From Herpetosiphon llansteffanensis (GTDB taxonomy: Bacteria > Chloroflexota > Chloroflexia > Chloroflexales > Herpetosiphonaceae): a stretch of DNA of 64,000 nt. The DNA lies in the NCBI RefSeq assembly GCF_003205875.1, contig NZ_PUBZ01000136.1, forward strand, positions 62,001 through 126,000. The letters are read 5' to 3'. Made by a program: the position numbers and the translations under genes. Below, in pieces: positions 33,832 to 43,600 of this stretch; the stretch's first letter is position 1; the number at the start of each line of letters is the position of its first letter. The notes beneath the pieces are model-generated. The model did not search any database. It worked only from the letters and a program-made list of their open reading frames with translations, and was not told where the DNA came from.

Positions 33832-34995
33832 TTAGGCTTTGATTTTGAGCAACAAGGTTTCGTGGGGCTGGATGCGGGTTTGCCACGCTTCGCCAAATTC
33901 GGCAATATCTTCTTGGGCCCACAAGTTGCGCACCGATTTTGGTGTGTCGAGCAGGCCAATATCGCAAGCGCGCAAGGTTAAATCGCTGCCATTCGCGCCC
34001 CGGTTGATCAACGCAACCGCAACCGAGCCATCAGCCAGCGGTTTTTTCCAAATTTCGCAGGTGCCAATTTGCTTAACTCGACGGCCAGCAATGCCCAATA
34101 GATCTTGGTTGACGGCCAAGACTTCGCGGTTGGTCAACAAGCTGCTGGTCTCGCGATCCATATTGCGAATATCGCAGCCAATCATCAATGGCGAACAGGC
34201 CATGACCCATAATGACATATGGGTTTGATATTCGATGAACGATAAGCCACCGCCGGAGATTTGGCCTTTGCCTTTCAATCCGACCACCAGCATATCCAAA
34301 TCATTCCACGCATCGGGGCCGGCGTATTCGGCCAAGTTGGCGGCAATATCAATCGCCGTGTCAATGCCGAGGCCATAATATTTGTGCGGCGCAACCCAAA
34401 TATCGACCCAGCTATCGAAAATATCGCCAGTTACCCGCCACATATGTCCGCCAACCGAACGGCCCCAAAGTTGCGGGCTACGGCCACCCCACTCACACAG
34501 CGAGTAGAGAAATTGACGGTTGGTTTTGCGCAAGGCCTCGCCCATACGCGTGTAGCGGTCGATCGCTGTGGCTTGGTCGGTTGGCGCAAAACAAAAATCA
34601 TATTTCAGAAAATCGATGCCCCACGAAGCCCATAATTGCGCATCTTGCTCCTCGAAGCCGAAGCTACCAGGGTAGCTGGCGCAGGTCAGATGTGCTGCGT
34701 CAGAGTAGATGCCAATTTTCAAATCAAGGCTATGAATATAATCGGCCAGCGCCTTAATGCCGCTGGGGAATTTTTCGGGGTCGGCAACCAAATCGCCATT
34801 GCCATCGCGGCCAACTTTGGTCGACCAGCAATCGTCAATCACAACATAGTTATAGCCAAGATCCTTAAGCCCAGAGCTAACAATCACGTCAGCTGTGGCG
34901 CGGACTGAATCTTCATGAATCGTACTACCAAACATGTTCCACGAGTTCCAACCCATTGGTGGCGTAGGTGAGAGAGGTTGCTCTGAAGTAGTCAT
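33832..34995 (-). CDS. Glycoside hydrolase family 27 (alpha-galactosidase-like)
   Basis: A 387-residue TIM-barrel hydrolase. It opens TPPMGWNSWNMFG, the GH27 signature, and has YNYVVIDDCW, LKIGIYSDAAHLTC, FLKYDFCF with the nucleophile Asp, and WNDLDMLVVG with the likely acid/base Asp. The C-terminal beta domain (LINRGANGSDLTL) is present. No signal peptide is seen, so it acts in the cytosol or leaves by another route. Alpha-galactosidase is the usual activity; beta-L-arabinopyranosidase is possible. The ATG at 34995 has GGAGA seven bases before it. It is divergent from the TetR gene. Confidence 0.92.
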   Translation of the reverse strand: MTTSEQPLSPTPPMGWNSWNMFGSTIHEDSVRATADVIVSSGLKDLGYNYVVIDDCWSTKVGRDGNGDLVADPEKFPSGIKALADYIHSLDLKIGIYSDAAHLTCASYPGSFGFEEQDAQLWASWGIDFLKYDFCFAPTDQATAIDRYTRMGEALRKTNRQFLYSLCEWGGRSPQLWGRSVGGHMWRVTGDIFDSWVDIWVAPHKYYGLGIDTAIDIAANLAEYAGPDAWNDLDMLVVGLKGKGQISGGGLSFIEYQTHMSLWVMACSPLMIGCDIRNMDRETSSLLTNREVLAVNQDLLGIAGRRVKQIGTCEIWKKPLADGSVAVALINRGANGSDLTLRACDIGLLDTPKSVRNLWAQEDIAEFGEAWQTRIQPHETLLLKIKA

Positions 34996-35107
34996 ACATT
35001 TCTCCATGTGGTAAGGGCCGTTCCTTAACCATAGGATCATTGTAGGCGTTGCGCTTGGCCAATGTCAAAGCTTTTCATGGATAATATTTTTAGAATTTTA
35101 AGCCTAC

Positions 35108-35135
35108 TTGACAATACCATACAGTATGGTATGTT
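35108..35135 (+). promoter_or_regulatory. TetR promoter with operator in the -35/-10 spacer
   Basis: TTGACA (35108-35113) is followed at once by the perfect palindrome ATACCATACAGTATGGTAT (35114-35132). A -10 like TATGTT lies at 35130-35135. A repressor on the palindrome would block RNA polymerase, implying autoregulation; GH27 on the other side could be coregulated. Confidence 0.7.
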
Positions 35136-35161
35136 TTAGCTGTGGCATAAACGGAGGCACT

Positions 35162-35785
35162 ATGGCACGGGTACGCCGTGAAGATTGGTTGCAACATGGA
35201 CTGAGTATTCTCAGCAGCGAATCGGTTTCGGCCTTGACAATCGAGCGTTTGACGACCGATTTGGGGGTGACCAAAGGCTCGTTCTATCATCATTTTGGCG
35301 GCTGGCCAAGCTACAAAACCGCGCTTTTGCAGCAATTCGAGCAACAAGATACCTTAGACATTATTCAGCATTTGGCGAGCTATACCGACCCTCGCCAAAA
35401 ACTGCGCGCCTTGTTTGATTTGCTGACGATTGTGGCAATTTATGCAGCCAACGACCCGTGGGATGTGGAAATTGCCATGCGCGGCTGGGCGGCTCACGAT
35501 GCTGAAGTTAGGGCAATGATCGAACGCATCGATAGCCTGCGGGTGAGCTTTGTGGCCGAAATTTGTAGCGCAATTACTGGTAATAGCAATCAAGGCTTAT
35601 TGATGGCCCAGCATGCCTATGTAATTTTGCTTGGCGCTGTGTTGATGCAACCAATGCTGCCAATGTCACGTTTACGCCAGCTTTACGATGAATTTTTGCG
35701 TTTATATGCAATTCCTGGAGGCCCTGATGTCGATCCAGCAGCACCCGATTCTCGCGCCCCTGATCGCCCAAGCGAATCACGTTGA
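35162..35785 (+). CDS. TetR-family transcriptional regulator
   Basis: A 207-residue regulator. The N-terminal DNA-binding domain reads REDWLQHGLSILSSESVSALTIERLTTDLGVTKGSFYHHFGGW, the classic TetR helix-turn-helix ending in SFYHHF. The C-terminal ligand domain is helical. GGAGG is correctly spaced before the ATG at 35162; an upstream in-frame TTG coincides with the -35 box and can be excluded. The last 59 bases overlap the DUF2867 gene, and two small membrane-protein genes follow, so this operon is the likely regulon. Confidence 0.92.
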   Translation: MARVRREDWLQHGLSILSSESVSALTIERLTTDLGVTKGSFYHHFGGWPSYKTALLQQFEQQDTLDIIQHLASYTDPRQKLRALFDLLTIVAIYAANDPWDVEIAMRGWAAHDAEVRAMIERIDSLRVSFVAEICSAITGNSNQGLLMAQHAYVILLGAVLMQPMLPMSRLRQLYDEFLRLYAIPGGPDVDPAAPDSRAPDRPSESR

Positions 35786-36251
35786 TGTTAAAACCCGCCA
35801 GATTCAGACCGCCCAGCCTGAGCAAGAGTTGCGCCGTTTTATCGCCGCCATGATTGGCTATAACCCACGTTGGATGCAGAGTTTATATGCAATTCGCTGG
35901 GGCTTTGTGCGGCTGTTGGGCATGCGCCAAGAAGGCTTACCTGATACCAAGCAGCTGCGGCCTGAGCAAGTGCCAATGCAAGCAGGCCAAAACTTGAGTT
36001 TTTTCAAGGTTGCAGCGGCAGCAGAAGGCCAATATTTGGTGGCCTCGGCCAGCGAATCGCATCTTACTGCATGGCTTGCGGTGGTGTTGGAGCCACGTGG
36101 TGGGTTAGCGTACAACCTGCATACCGTCACGATTGTGCGCTATCACGCTTGGACAGGGCCTGTCTACTTTAATGTGATTCGACCATTTCACCATGTAGTC
36201 GTCAACCAGATGATTAAGGCTGGGCTTGCCGGTTTACAGCCAGCGGCATAG
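35727..36251 (+). CDS. DUF2867-like protein
   Basis: A 174-residue protein with the DUF2867 pattern: NLSFFKVAAAAEGQYLVAS, ESHLTAWLAVVLEP, YNLHTVTIVRYHAWTGPVYFNVIRPFHHVVVNQM near the C-terminus. This is a SRPBCC-like fold with a probable hydrophobic pocket. The ATG at 35727 has GGAGG six bases upstream and lies inside the end of the TetR gene, which suggests coupled translation. The function is unknown. Confidence 0.8.
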   Translation: MSIQQHPILAPLIAQANHVDVKTRQIQTAQPEQELRRFIAAMIGYNPRWMQSLYAIRWGFVRLLGMRQEGLPDTKQLRPEQVPMQAGQNLSFFKVAAAAEGQYLVASASESHLTAWLAVVLEPRGGLAYNLHTVTIVRYHAWTGPVYFNVIRPFHHVVVNQMIKAGLAGLQPAA

Positions 36252-36260
36252 GAGCAAACG

Positions 36261-36656
36261 ATGCTAGCACGTACAACAATTGTGGGCTTGATTGGTGGGG
36301 CAACGGCGTTAATCCATGGGGTGGCTGGCCAATTAACCAGCATTCAGGCCTTGAACCAAGCCAATCTAGCAGCCAACCCACGTTTAGAACTTGTGGCAAC
36401 TTGGCATATGCTGACGATTCAGCTTGCTTGGTTGGCCTATCAAGTTTGGCGCTTAGGCCAGCATCCTCGGCCAATTGAACAAGCGCGCGCAATTACTGGC
36501 CAATATCTCGCCTACAGCGCGTTGTGGTTAATCTTGAGCCTTGTGGTTGCTGGACAGCTGTGGTTGGCTCCGCAATGGCTTTTATTGGCAGCGTTGGCTG
36601 GGCTAACATGGTGGGCAACGCCACGGACAAACCTGATTAAGCAAGGAGCACATTGA
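36261..36656 (+). CDS. Small four-segment membrane protein
   Basis: A 131-residue protein with about four hydrophobic segments (TTIVGLIGGATALIHGVAG, WHMLTIQLAWLAYQVW, YLAYSALWLILSLVVAGQLW, WLLLAALAGLTWWA). It starts nine bases after the DUF2867 gene with TAGGAGC before the ATG. No family is recognised. Its TGA overlaps the next ATG, which marks a tight operon. Confidence 0.72.
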   Translation: MLARTTIVGLIGGATALIHGVAGQLTSIQALNQANLAANPRLELVATWHMLTIQLAWLAYQVWRLGQHPRPIEQARAITGQYLAYSALWLILSLVVAGQLWLAPQWLLLAALAGLTWWATPRTNLIKQGAH

Positions 36657-37081
36657 TGCAAACCTCATTTCTGGGCAAGCTTGGCGCTTGGATTTTTATG
36701 ATCGTTGGGCTAGGCCATCTCTATTTTCAATTGTTTAAAACTGCGGCAGATTCGAGCGCAGCCAGCCAGTTGCAACAAATTGAGGTGCAGTTGCCCGGCG
36801 CTCAACGCAGCATGTTGCAATTGAATAGCGGCTTTTCGTTGGCCATGGGCTATTTATTGATTGGCTATGGCGTACTGAATTTGCTGATTCTGCGGGCGCT
36901 GGGCAATGAGCCAGCCCGTTTGCGGGCAATTTGGCGCTTCAATAGCGCAGTTTCATTGGGTTTGGCTGTGCTTTCGCTGCGCTACTTTTTTATCTTTCCT
37001 AGTAGCTCGTTTACGATTACCACGGTGTTGTATGCGCTGGCTAGTCGCCAAACGCAACCCCAACATCCATCGCAAGCCTGA
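36656..37081 (+). CDS. Small four-segment membrane protein
   Basis: A 141-residue membrane protein with four hydrophobic segments; the first contains FLGKLGAWIFMIVGLGHLYFQL, resembling LIC_13387-type small membrane proteins. GFSLAMGYLLIGYGVLNLLIL follows, then two more segments. It starts at the ATG at 36656 with AAGGAG seven bases upstream, overlapping the previous stop as TGATG. Last gene of the TetR-led operon; an intrinsic terminator follows at 37126. Confidence 0.75.
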   Translation: MQTSFLGKLGAWIFMIVGLGHLYFQLFKTAADSSAASQLQQIEVQLPGAQRSMLQLNSGFSLAMGYLLIGYGVLNLLILRALGNEPARLRAIWRFNSAVSLGLAVLSLRYFFIFPSSSFTITTVLYALASRQTQPQHPSQA

Positions 37082-37125
37082 AATATTGCCCCCAGGAATC
37101 GAGTATAGTAAGCACGATATAGATG

Positions 37126-37156
37126 CCAAGATCGACGAGAGCGATCTTGGATTTTT
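37126..37156 (+). terminator. Intrinsic terminator of the TetR operon
   Basis: CCAAGATCG (37126-37134) pairs with CGATCTTGG (37142-37150) around a seven-base loop, followed by ATTTTTA. It is 44 bases after the last stop. Confidence 0.82.
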
Positions 37157-37177
37157 AGTGCAATCGAGGCCTCTTAT

Positions 37178-38131
37178 ATGCTACGTCGGATGTTGGTTCT
37201 GTTCGTGTTGGTTGGTTTGGTTGCGTGTGGCACAAATGATAAAGCTGCCACCAATAGCGAAAATCTCACCTTGAAATTAAATGTTCAGCCAAATCAAACC
37301 TATCGTTATAAATCGACCCAAGTGCAAACCATGACCCAAACCATGTTTATGACTGAGCAAACCCAAGCTACCACTACGACCATGACAATGGAACAAAGCG
37401 TGGTTTCGGTCTCGCCGGAAGGCGAAACAGTCATTCGGATTGTGATCGATTCGCTGCAGGTTGATATGCAAACCCAAGATCAAGCCTTGAGCTACGACTC
37501 AACTGATCCTACTGCAAATACCGATTCGCCAGAATTTGCGCAATTTGCTGGGCTGACCAGCCAACCAATGACGCTTACTTTAAGCCCAGAAGCAAAAGTA
37601 ACCAAGATCGATGGTATCGATCAGATGCTTGATAAAATGCTTGTTGGCAGCGAAGAAAACGAACAGACCTTGATGATGCGCGATATGTTGACCAAAACCT
37701 TTGAACAATCCTATGCCAAAGCCACGATTATTCCATTTGGCGGCAAACCAATGGCAATTGGCGATTCATGGCAAGATGTAACCGATATGAATTTGCAAAT
37801 TTTCTCGATGGTTTTGACCAACACCTACAGCTTGAAAGAGCGCAATGCAGGCCTAGCCACGTTTGATCTGACTGGCCAATTTGAGATTGGTGAATTCAAC
37901 TTCCCTGGCCTGATGGAACGTGATGATATGAAATTGGCGATCGAAAAAGGCGAAGGCGAGAATAGCCAACGTGGCACCGTTGTGATTGATGAAGCCACAG
38001 GCATGCTCAAATCGAATGTGCTTGATCAAACCATGTCGATGGTGATTAAAATCGAAGGTGAGGATCTGGGGCAATCACTAACCATGCCGATGTCACAGAC
38101 CTTGCATATGGAAGTGCAACTCCAACCATAA
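37178..38131 (+). CDS. Lipoprotein of the DUF6263 type
   Basis: A 317-residue lipoprotein. The signal is MLRRMLVLFVLVGLVACG, with lipidation at Cys17. The mature protein is Thr/Gln/Met-rich at the start (TQTMFMTEQTQATTTT) and then beta-rich, with repeated phrases on the pattern LSPEAKVTKIDGIDQMLDKM and IPFGGKPMAIGDSWQDVTDM. Such proteins are common, secreted and of unknown role. GAGG sits eight bases before the ATG. A terminator follows. Confidence 0.78.
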   Translation: MLRRMLVLFVLVGLVACGTNDKAATNSENLTLKLNVQPNQTYRYKSTQVQTMTQTMFMTEQTQATTTTMTMEQSVVSVSPEGETVIRIVIDSLQVDMQTQDQALSYDSTDPTANTDSPEFAQFAGLTSQPMTLTLSPEAKVTKIDGIDQMLDKMLVGSEENEQTLMMRDMLTKTFEQSYAKATIIPFGGKPMAIGDSWQDVTDMNLQIFSMVLTNTYSLKERNAGLATFDLTGQFEIGEFNFPGLMERDDMKLAIEKGEGENSQRGTVVIDEATGMLKSNVLDQTMSMVIKIEGEDLGQSLTMPMSQTLHMEVQLQP

Positions 38132-38185
38132 CATCAGCTTTTTTTCAGCTGTGATTAAGTTGTTTATCGTGGTTTATCGATCTCC

Positions 38186-38213
38186 AGCGTGCTATAACGA
38201 TAGCACGCTTTTT
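38186..38213 (+). terminator. Intrinsic terminator between two lipoprotein genes
   Basis: AGCGTGCTAT (38186-38195) pairs perfectly with ATAGCACGCT (38200-38209) around AACG, then TTTTATTTG. The next gene starts only 17 bases later, so its promoter overlaps this element or lies upstream. Confidence 0.82.
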
Positions 38214-38229
38214 ATTTGAGGATTTTGTG

Positions 38230-39450
38230 ATGCGCTTACGCTTTTTTAGTGGTTTGTTGAGTGTGCTGCTCTTGGCTGCCTGTGGCGGCCAAGCCACCAG
38301 CCCAACAATTACGCCACCACCAACGATTACGCCAGCCAGCCAAGCTGAAGTCTTGGCCACCGCAACCTTGGATTCGAGTACGCCAAGCGAGCCAACTCAA
38401 GCGGCGGCTGAGCCGAGCAACGCGCCAGCAACGCCAACCAGCGATGATCCCAATGCGCTGGTTGATACGTCGATGCTGACCGGCAGAATCTATTTTGTTG
38501 ATCCCTTAGGTTTTGCGATTAACTCAATTGCTGCGACTGGTGGCGATGTGCAAACGGAATACAAAGAGCAAGGACCAGTGCCATTGGCGCGCTTGGGAAT
38601 TGACCCAAGTTTGAGCTATTTGAGTGTTTTCAAGGGCGATTTTTTGCACATTTATAGCCTCGATTTTCAAGAGCTTTTGCGCTTGCCAAGCAGCTTTGAG
38701 CCGATTTGGTCGCCTAATGGCGATGGCAAGTTTGCGCTGCTCAAATTAACCGATATGGGCGAGATATTTGTTGATGTGTATGATTTGAAGAGTGCTAAAC
38801 CTGAAAATATCGTAGTGAGCACGCTTGGCTATCGTGCAGCTTGGCTTAGCGATGGCAGCGCATTGGTGGTGCATAATGGCAATCAAATTGGCGAGGCTAG
38901 TTTAACTGATGGTGCATTTAGCCCGCTTGGCGAGCTAGTTGAGGATGAGAATGGCAGCTGGGTGGTTGATGATATTTTGAGTCACGATGACTGGATCTAT
39001 TTCCATGGTGGCCAAGTTAATTTACTTGGCGCATCGGGCAATGGCATGCAATGGTGGGTTTTGATGGATGGTGTGCCTCAAGCGCTGAGCGAAATTGGTG
39101 GCAATGGCGTAAGCCGCGTGCAATTGAATGCCAAACGCGAGCAACTGGCCTATATCGATACTTTTCATGTGAGTGCCTGTTTGACTGCGCAAGTGCTGAG
39201 CGTGCAAAATGCCGATTTTAGCTCGGCAGCGCTTACGCCGAATTTAGGGCCAATTGCCGATAATACTGGCCAAGAAATTCATGGCGCGGCATGGAATCCA
39301 AGCGGCGATTGGCTGACCTTTGCCAAGGGCAGTTATAGCTGCGCTGACTCAGGCCCGATCTATGCAACACCGCAAGTATTCGTCTGGAATCCAACCAGCC
39401 AAGCGCTCCAAGCCTTTGAGTATGGCAGTTATCCAGTGTGGGTTAAATAA
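38230..39450 (+). CDS. Lipoprotein with WD40/TolB-like propeller
   Basis: A 406-residue lipoprotein. MRLRFFSGLLSVLLLAACGG ends in a lipobox at about Cys18. A Pro/Thr/Ala-rich linker of about 60 residues follows (PTITPPPTITPASQAEV). The rest has repeating beta motifs: LSYLSVFKGDFLHIYSLDFQELLRL, FEPIWSPNGDGKFALLKL, YRAAWLSDGSALVVHNG, HGAAWNPSGDWLTFAKG, YPVWVK, resembling TolB/WD40-like blades. No catalytic residues are evident. The ATG at 38230 is preferred over the adjacent GTG. Confidence 0.75.
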   Translation: MRLRFFSGLLSVLLLAACGGQATSPTITPPPTITPASQAEVLATATLDSSTPSEPTQAAAEPSNAPATPTSDDPNALVDTSMLTGRIYFVDPLGFAINSIAATGGDVQTEYKEQGPVPLARLGIDPSLSYLSVFKGDFLHIYSLDFQELLRLPSSFEPIWSPNGDGKFALLKLTDMGEIFVDVYDLKSAKPENIVVSTLGYRAAWLSDGSALVVHNGNQIGEASLTDGAFSPLGELVEDENGSWVVDDILSHDDWIYFHGGQVNLLGASGNGMQWWVLMDGVPQALSEIGGNGVSRVQLNAKREQLAYIDTFHVSACLTAQVLSVQNADFSSAALTPNLGPIADNTGQEIHGAAWNPSGDWLTFAKGSYSCADSGPIYATPQVFVWNPTSQALQAFEYGSYPVWVK

Positions 39451-39690
39451 AAGGATGAAGGATGAGGGATGAGGGATGAAGAATCAAATCAAAAGGCAAA
39501 AGTCAAAAGGCAAAAATGGGATTAGGCTCTAGGCTCTAGGCTTTGGGCTAGGAGGCCATAATCAAAAATAATCTGTGCAATCTGTGGCAAAAAAATTACC
39601 TTCGTGTTCTTCGTGGTTAAAAAGCTCTCATGGCTCGTCATTTTAACGTAGCGGCGCAGAGAACCGAAGGATGCGTGAAGGATGAAGGGC
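39451..39690. repeat. Dispersed intergenic repeat text, inverse orientation
   Basis: No gene. Words include AAAGGATGAAGGATGAGGGATG, AAAGGCAAAAGTCAAAAGG, CTAGGCTCTAGGCTTTGGG, AATCTGTGCAATCTGTGG, CTTCGTGTTCTTCGTGG and AACGTAGCGGCGCAGAG. The last four match reverse complements of text at 24489-24880. Confidence 0.7.
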
Positions 39691-39706
39691 TAGGAATTTA
39701 ATCATC

Positions 39707-39758
39707 AAGGGCGCGAACGTTACAAAGGATTTAATTCCTTTGTGGCCTTCGCGCCCTT
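39707..39758 (-). repeat. Large imperfect hairpin after the DUF4388 gene
   Basis: AAGGGCGCGAA (39707-39717) pairs with TTCGCGCCCTT (39748-39758), and inside it ACAAAGGA (39722-39729) pairs with TCCTTTGT (39736-39743). It lies 18 bases after the stop of the minus-strand gene and may serve as its terminator. Its arms belong to the CGCGAAGGGCGC word family. Confidence 0.6.
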
Positions 39759-39775
39759 GGTGGTTATTTTTTTGC

Positions 39776-40522
39776 TTAGCGGCGGGCTGGGCCTTGAGCC
39801 AAGCGGCCAAGCAAGCCACCTTGATTTGGGCGGCTAACATCGCTAGAAGCTTGGGTTGCTGGTTGGGCTGGCAATGGTGCACTGACCAACTCAGCTGGTT
39901 TTGCTGGGATCAGGGTTGGGGTTAGATTTGGGCTTGGGGTCGGCGCACTTGCTGGCACTACGACCTTGGCAGCTAAGCTTTTAGCTGGATCAACCCCGAT
40001 AATTGCCACCACTCCAGCTTTGATTAGGCGCACAATTGCCCGTGAAACATCGATTGGCTCGATGATTAGGCGTTCGGCAATGCTGCGAATGCTCTGTTCG
40101 CCATTGATCGTGCGGGCGACGGCCACAGCCATTGAATCGAGTGGTTGGCTGGGCATTGCGCCATTACGAATATAAGGAATCGCATTATCGCTGGGAATAA
40201 AATTGCGTAATTCGCTCCATGAACGGGCGCGATCCTCGGCCTCATCGCAGAGGCTCGTTGCATCCGAAACCATGGTTTCTTGGCTGAGTTCGCGTAAATC
40301 GCGCACCGCAAATTGGGCATTCGATTCCTCGAATAAGAGCCAAACTGCTTCTGGGCCGACTTTATCGCTATATTCTGCATGGCGCACCAACCCATCACGC
40401 GTGAGAATCACCCCACGCCCGTGTTGGCCGATAACTTCGAGCTCGCCACATATTGAGCTTTGTTGCATCAATTCGAGTAATTCGCGTAACGGAAAGCTAT
40501 TGAACGTGCCTGTAAGTTCCAT
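39776..40522 (-). CDS. DUF4388 (PATAN-like) domain protein
   Basis: A 248-residue protein. MELTGTFNSFPLRELLELMQQSSICGELEV... is the DUF4388 opening; the domain runs to about residue 105 with IRNGAMPSQPL and a winged-helix-like region IRSIAERLIIEPIDVSRAIVRLIKAG afterwards. A Pro/Ala-rich tail ends GLLGRLAQGPARR. DUF4388 proteins are often found with roadblock or two-component partners in Chloroflexota and Deltaproteobacteria. GGAGG lies six bases before the ATG at 40522; the longer N-terminus is excluded. Confidence 0.85.
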   Translation of the reverse strand: MELTGTFNSFPLRELLELMQQSSICGELEVIGQHGRGVILTRDGLVRHAEYSDKVGPEAVWLLFEESNAQFAVRDLRELSQETMVSDATSLCDEAEDRARSWSELRNFIPSDNAIPYIRNGAMPSQPLDSMAVAVARTINGEQSIRSIAERLIIEPIDVSRAIVRLIKAGVVAIIGVDPAKSLAAKVVVPASAPTPSPNLTPTLIPAKPAELVSAPLPAQPATQASSDVSRPNQGGLLGRLAQGPARR

Positions 40523-40628
40523 GGCAACCTCCGAATCTGCTTGCCATAGTAACATACCTCACGTCGGCATATGTCAATCCGAAGTCCCCTTGTGAGTTAG
40601 TACTGAGATTTACCTCTGCGGTTAAACC

Positions 40629-40659
40629 AGTCACGGGGCAGTACTACTGCCCCGTGACT
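40629..40659 (-). terminator. Hairpin after the giant surface-protein gene
   Basis: AGTCACGGGGCAG (40629-40641) pairs perfectly with CTGCCCCGTGACT (40647-40659) around a five-base loop. The minus-strand tail is GGTTTAAC, a weak U-run. It lies 22 bases after the stop. Confidence 0.7.
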
Positions 40660-40681
40660 TCCGTTCGATGTTAGTTTTGGT

Positions 40682-43600
40682 TTAGCGGCTTGCTGGTCGT
40701 TCAGGCACACCAATCAAATCGTCTGGCGTGCTTGGGCGTTGTTCTTCGAAGACCAAATTGGTGGTTGCTGGCACAATGTATGGCCCGCGAATGTTGTTGT
40801 AGGCTCCACCATAGGTTTCGTGAGTTTCCAAAATCGCGCCGTAATTGGTCAAGCCATACGAATCAGCTTGGGCGTAGATTCTGCTGCCAGCGTTGAGTTG
40901 ACCAGGCGGCACGAAGCTCAAATCTGAGCGATAGTATTGACCGCCACTGATCAAGGTCAAGGTCGCATTTGGCGCTAAGGCTGGCGCATTGGTTGGAATT
41001 GCCCACGCCATGCCGAAGTTGCCAAGGCTGTTCCATGGCTGGTTGACAGTGGTTGGTGCTTGGGTTGGATTGATGTAGGCATCGACCCAATAGCCGCCCG
41101 CCAATGGCTCAGTGCCTACGTTGCGTACGGTAACGCGGACTGTGCCATTGACAACCTGAATGCTATCAACCACCAAATCTACGAGGTCGGGCTTCATCAC
41201 CATTGGAATGTAAACCACGGCGCGATCGTCGTTGATGATAGTGATCGTGCTGGTGATTGGCGTGCCGAGCGCTGTGCCAATTGGGTTGCTCAGGCTCAGC
41301 AAAATTGTTTCATTCAGCTCGTAGGTGCTGTCATTGATAATTGGCACCACCACTTGCACGCTGGTTTGGCCGCGTGGGATTGTCAGCGTTTGGGTGACTG
41401 GTGTGTAATCGCTGAGATTGGCCGTGCCATTGCTGGTTGCAAAGCGCACCTGAACTGCGCTATTGGGATTTGGCGCGTTCAGTTGAACCGTTACCGTTGC
41501 ACTGCCTGTTGCTTCAAGCACCTCGTAATTGGCGAGGCTGAAGTTGACCCGTGGCACAACGATGGCCACAATCGCACTGGCAGTATTGTTGGCCAAGATT
41601 TGGTCAATAGCATCGCGAACGCTCACGTTGTTGACCAAGGTTGTGTCGCTGGCCAAGCTTGGGCTGATAATCCCCGAAACTTGAATCGAGCCACTTGCAT
41701 TCGGTTGTAGGTCGCTGACCGTCCACACGTAGCCTGGGTTTGCGCCAGTATCGGTGAGTGTCAAGCCTTGGCTGCTAACCGTGACGTTGGTCAACAGCGG
41801 CGAAATAATGTCGGTCAAGACGATGTTGCTAGTTTGCAGGTTGCCAGTATTGGTCAGATTGATGGTGAAGGTTACCGGCGTGCCTGGGATAGCAACTTGC
41901 GGCGTGACGCGCTTGCTGATAGCCAAATCAACGCTCGTAACCGTCGCTGGAGCATCAGCGCCATCCAAATAACTGCGTTCTAAGTTGACCGTGCCTTGGG
42001 CTGAAGTCCATGTTAGTTCCGCGTTGTTGATCAATGGCGAACCGATGATCAAGGTTGGTGGTGTGGCCACTCGTGCTTGATAGCCGAGCACGCTGACCGA
42101 GCCAAGCGCCAAACTATCGAAGGTTGCTTCGATGTTTGTGCCGTTGATTGCAAAGCTAGTTGGTGCTGGGCCTGAAATGACCGTCAGCGAACCAGCAACT
42201 GGAGTCAAGCCAACCGGCAGTGTATCTTCAATTGCCAATTCATAGGCGGTTGAAGTACTTTGGGCGGTATGCGAAATCGTGATTGTGTAATTGAGCACTT
42301 GGCCAAAGTCAGGCGTAGTGTCATCGACAACTTTGTTGATTTCGAGGCTTGGGTCGATCACGGTAACGCTGACGCTATTGTCGTTGTCGCTCAAGCTTGG
42401 GTCAGCACTGCCATCAACGCTATTGGTCAGGGTTGTGCCACGAAGCACATTGCTATCCCCATTGACGGTTGCTTGGTAGGTGATGGTAAAGCTATCGCTA
42501 TCAACCGTGTTGGCTGCATTGACATTGCCCGGATTGACCACGTTGCTAGCGGCAATCGTCAAGGTTTGGCCGCTGAGGTTGGCGGTAAAGCCATTGACGG
42601 TCATGCCATTGGCATTAGCAACGCTGGCCGAACCAGCAACATAGCTCAAGCCAACTGGTAAGCTATCAACAAAGCTCAGATTGTTGGTCGTGCCTTCGAG
42701 CACGGTTGCGGTTAGGACGTAAGTTACAACTTCACCGAAGGTTACTTGGTTGCCCAAGGTCGTGGCGATGCTGGTGCTGGCTACGGCTTTTTCAAGCGCA
42801 AAACTGGTTGCAACATTGTAGTTCAATACATTGCTGCTATCAGTGAAGCTTGGCAATTGGGTTCCGCTTGCATTCTTCCAAGTGATTGCGCCTTGGCTGG
42901 TGGCCGTTGCGTCTTGGTTGATGCTGTTTGGCAAGGTATATTCGACGATCACCGTCAGGCGTTGGTCGTTGCTGCCGTTGGTGTTGATCAAGAGATTAAT
43001 GTTGCCAGTGTTGATCAAATCGCCATTGGCATCGAAGCCCAAATTACCACTAAAGTTGGTGCTGGTTGCGCCGTCGCTCACGATAGCCGAAACCAAGGCT
43101 GGCGTGCCAAACGCTGCTGGCAAATCAACATTGAGATCAACATCGTAGGCCGAGGCCAAGCTGCTGGTTGTATGGCTAATCACCACTTGTTGGCGGATTT
43201 TATCGGCTGCATCTAAGCCACCATCAGCGGTGAGTTTGCTCAAATTGATGGTGAGATCTGGCTCGACCACGGTTACGCTGACCGCATTGTCGTTATCGCT
43301 CAAATTCGGGTTGGCGCTTGCATCAACATCATTGCTGAGCACCGTGCCTGATACCACGCTTTGGTCGATTGTTGTGAGATAAACCAAGCTAAAGCTATCA
43401 GTGTCGAGGCCAGCGGCTGGGTAACTACCAAGATTGGTTGCTGGATTGACACGGAAGATTACATTTTGGCCAACGCTGGTGACGCTGAAGTTATTCAGCG
43501 TAATGCCGCCGTTGCTCAAGATTGTGCCTGAACCACCCACGTAGCTCATGCCAATTGGCAAGGTGTCGGTGAGCACAATGTTGCTGGTGCTCCCTTCGAT

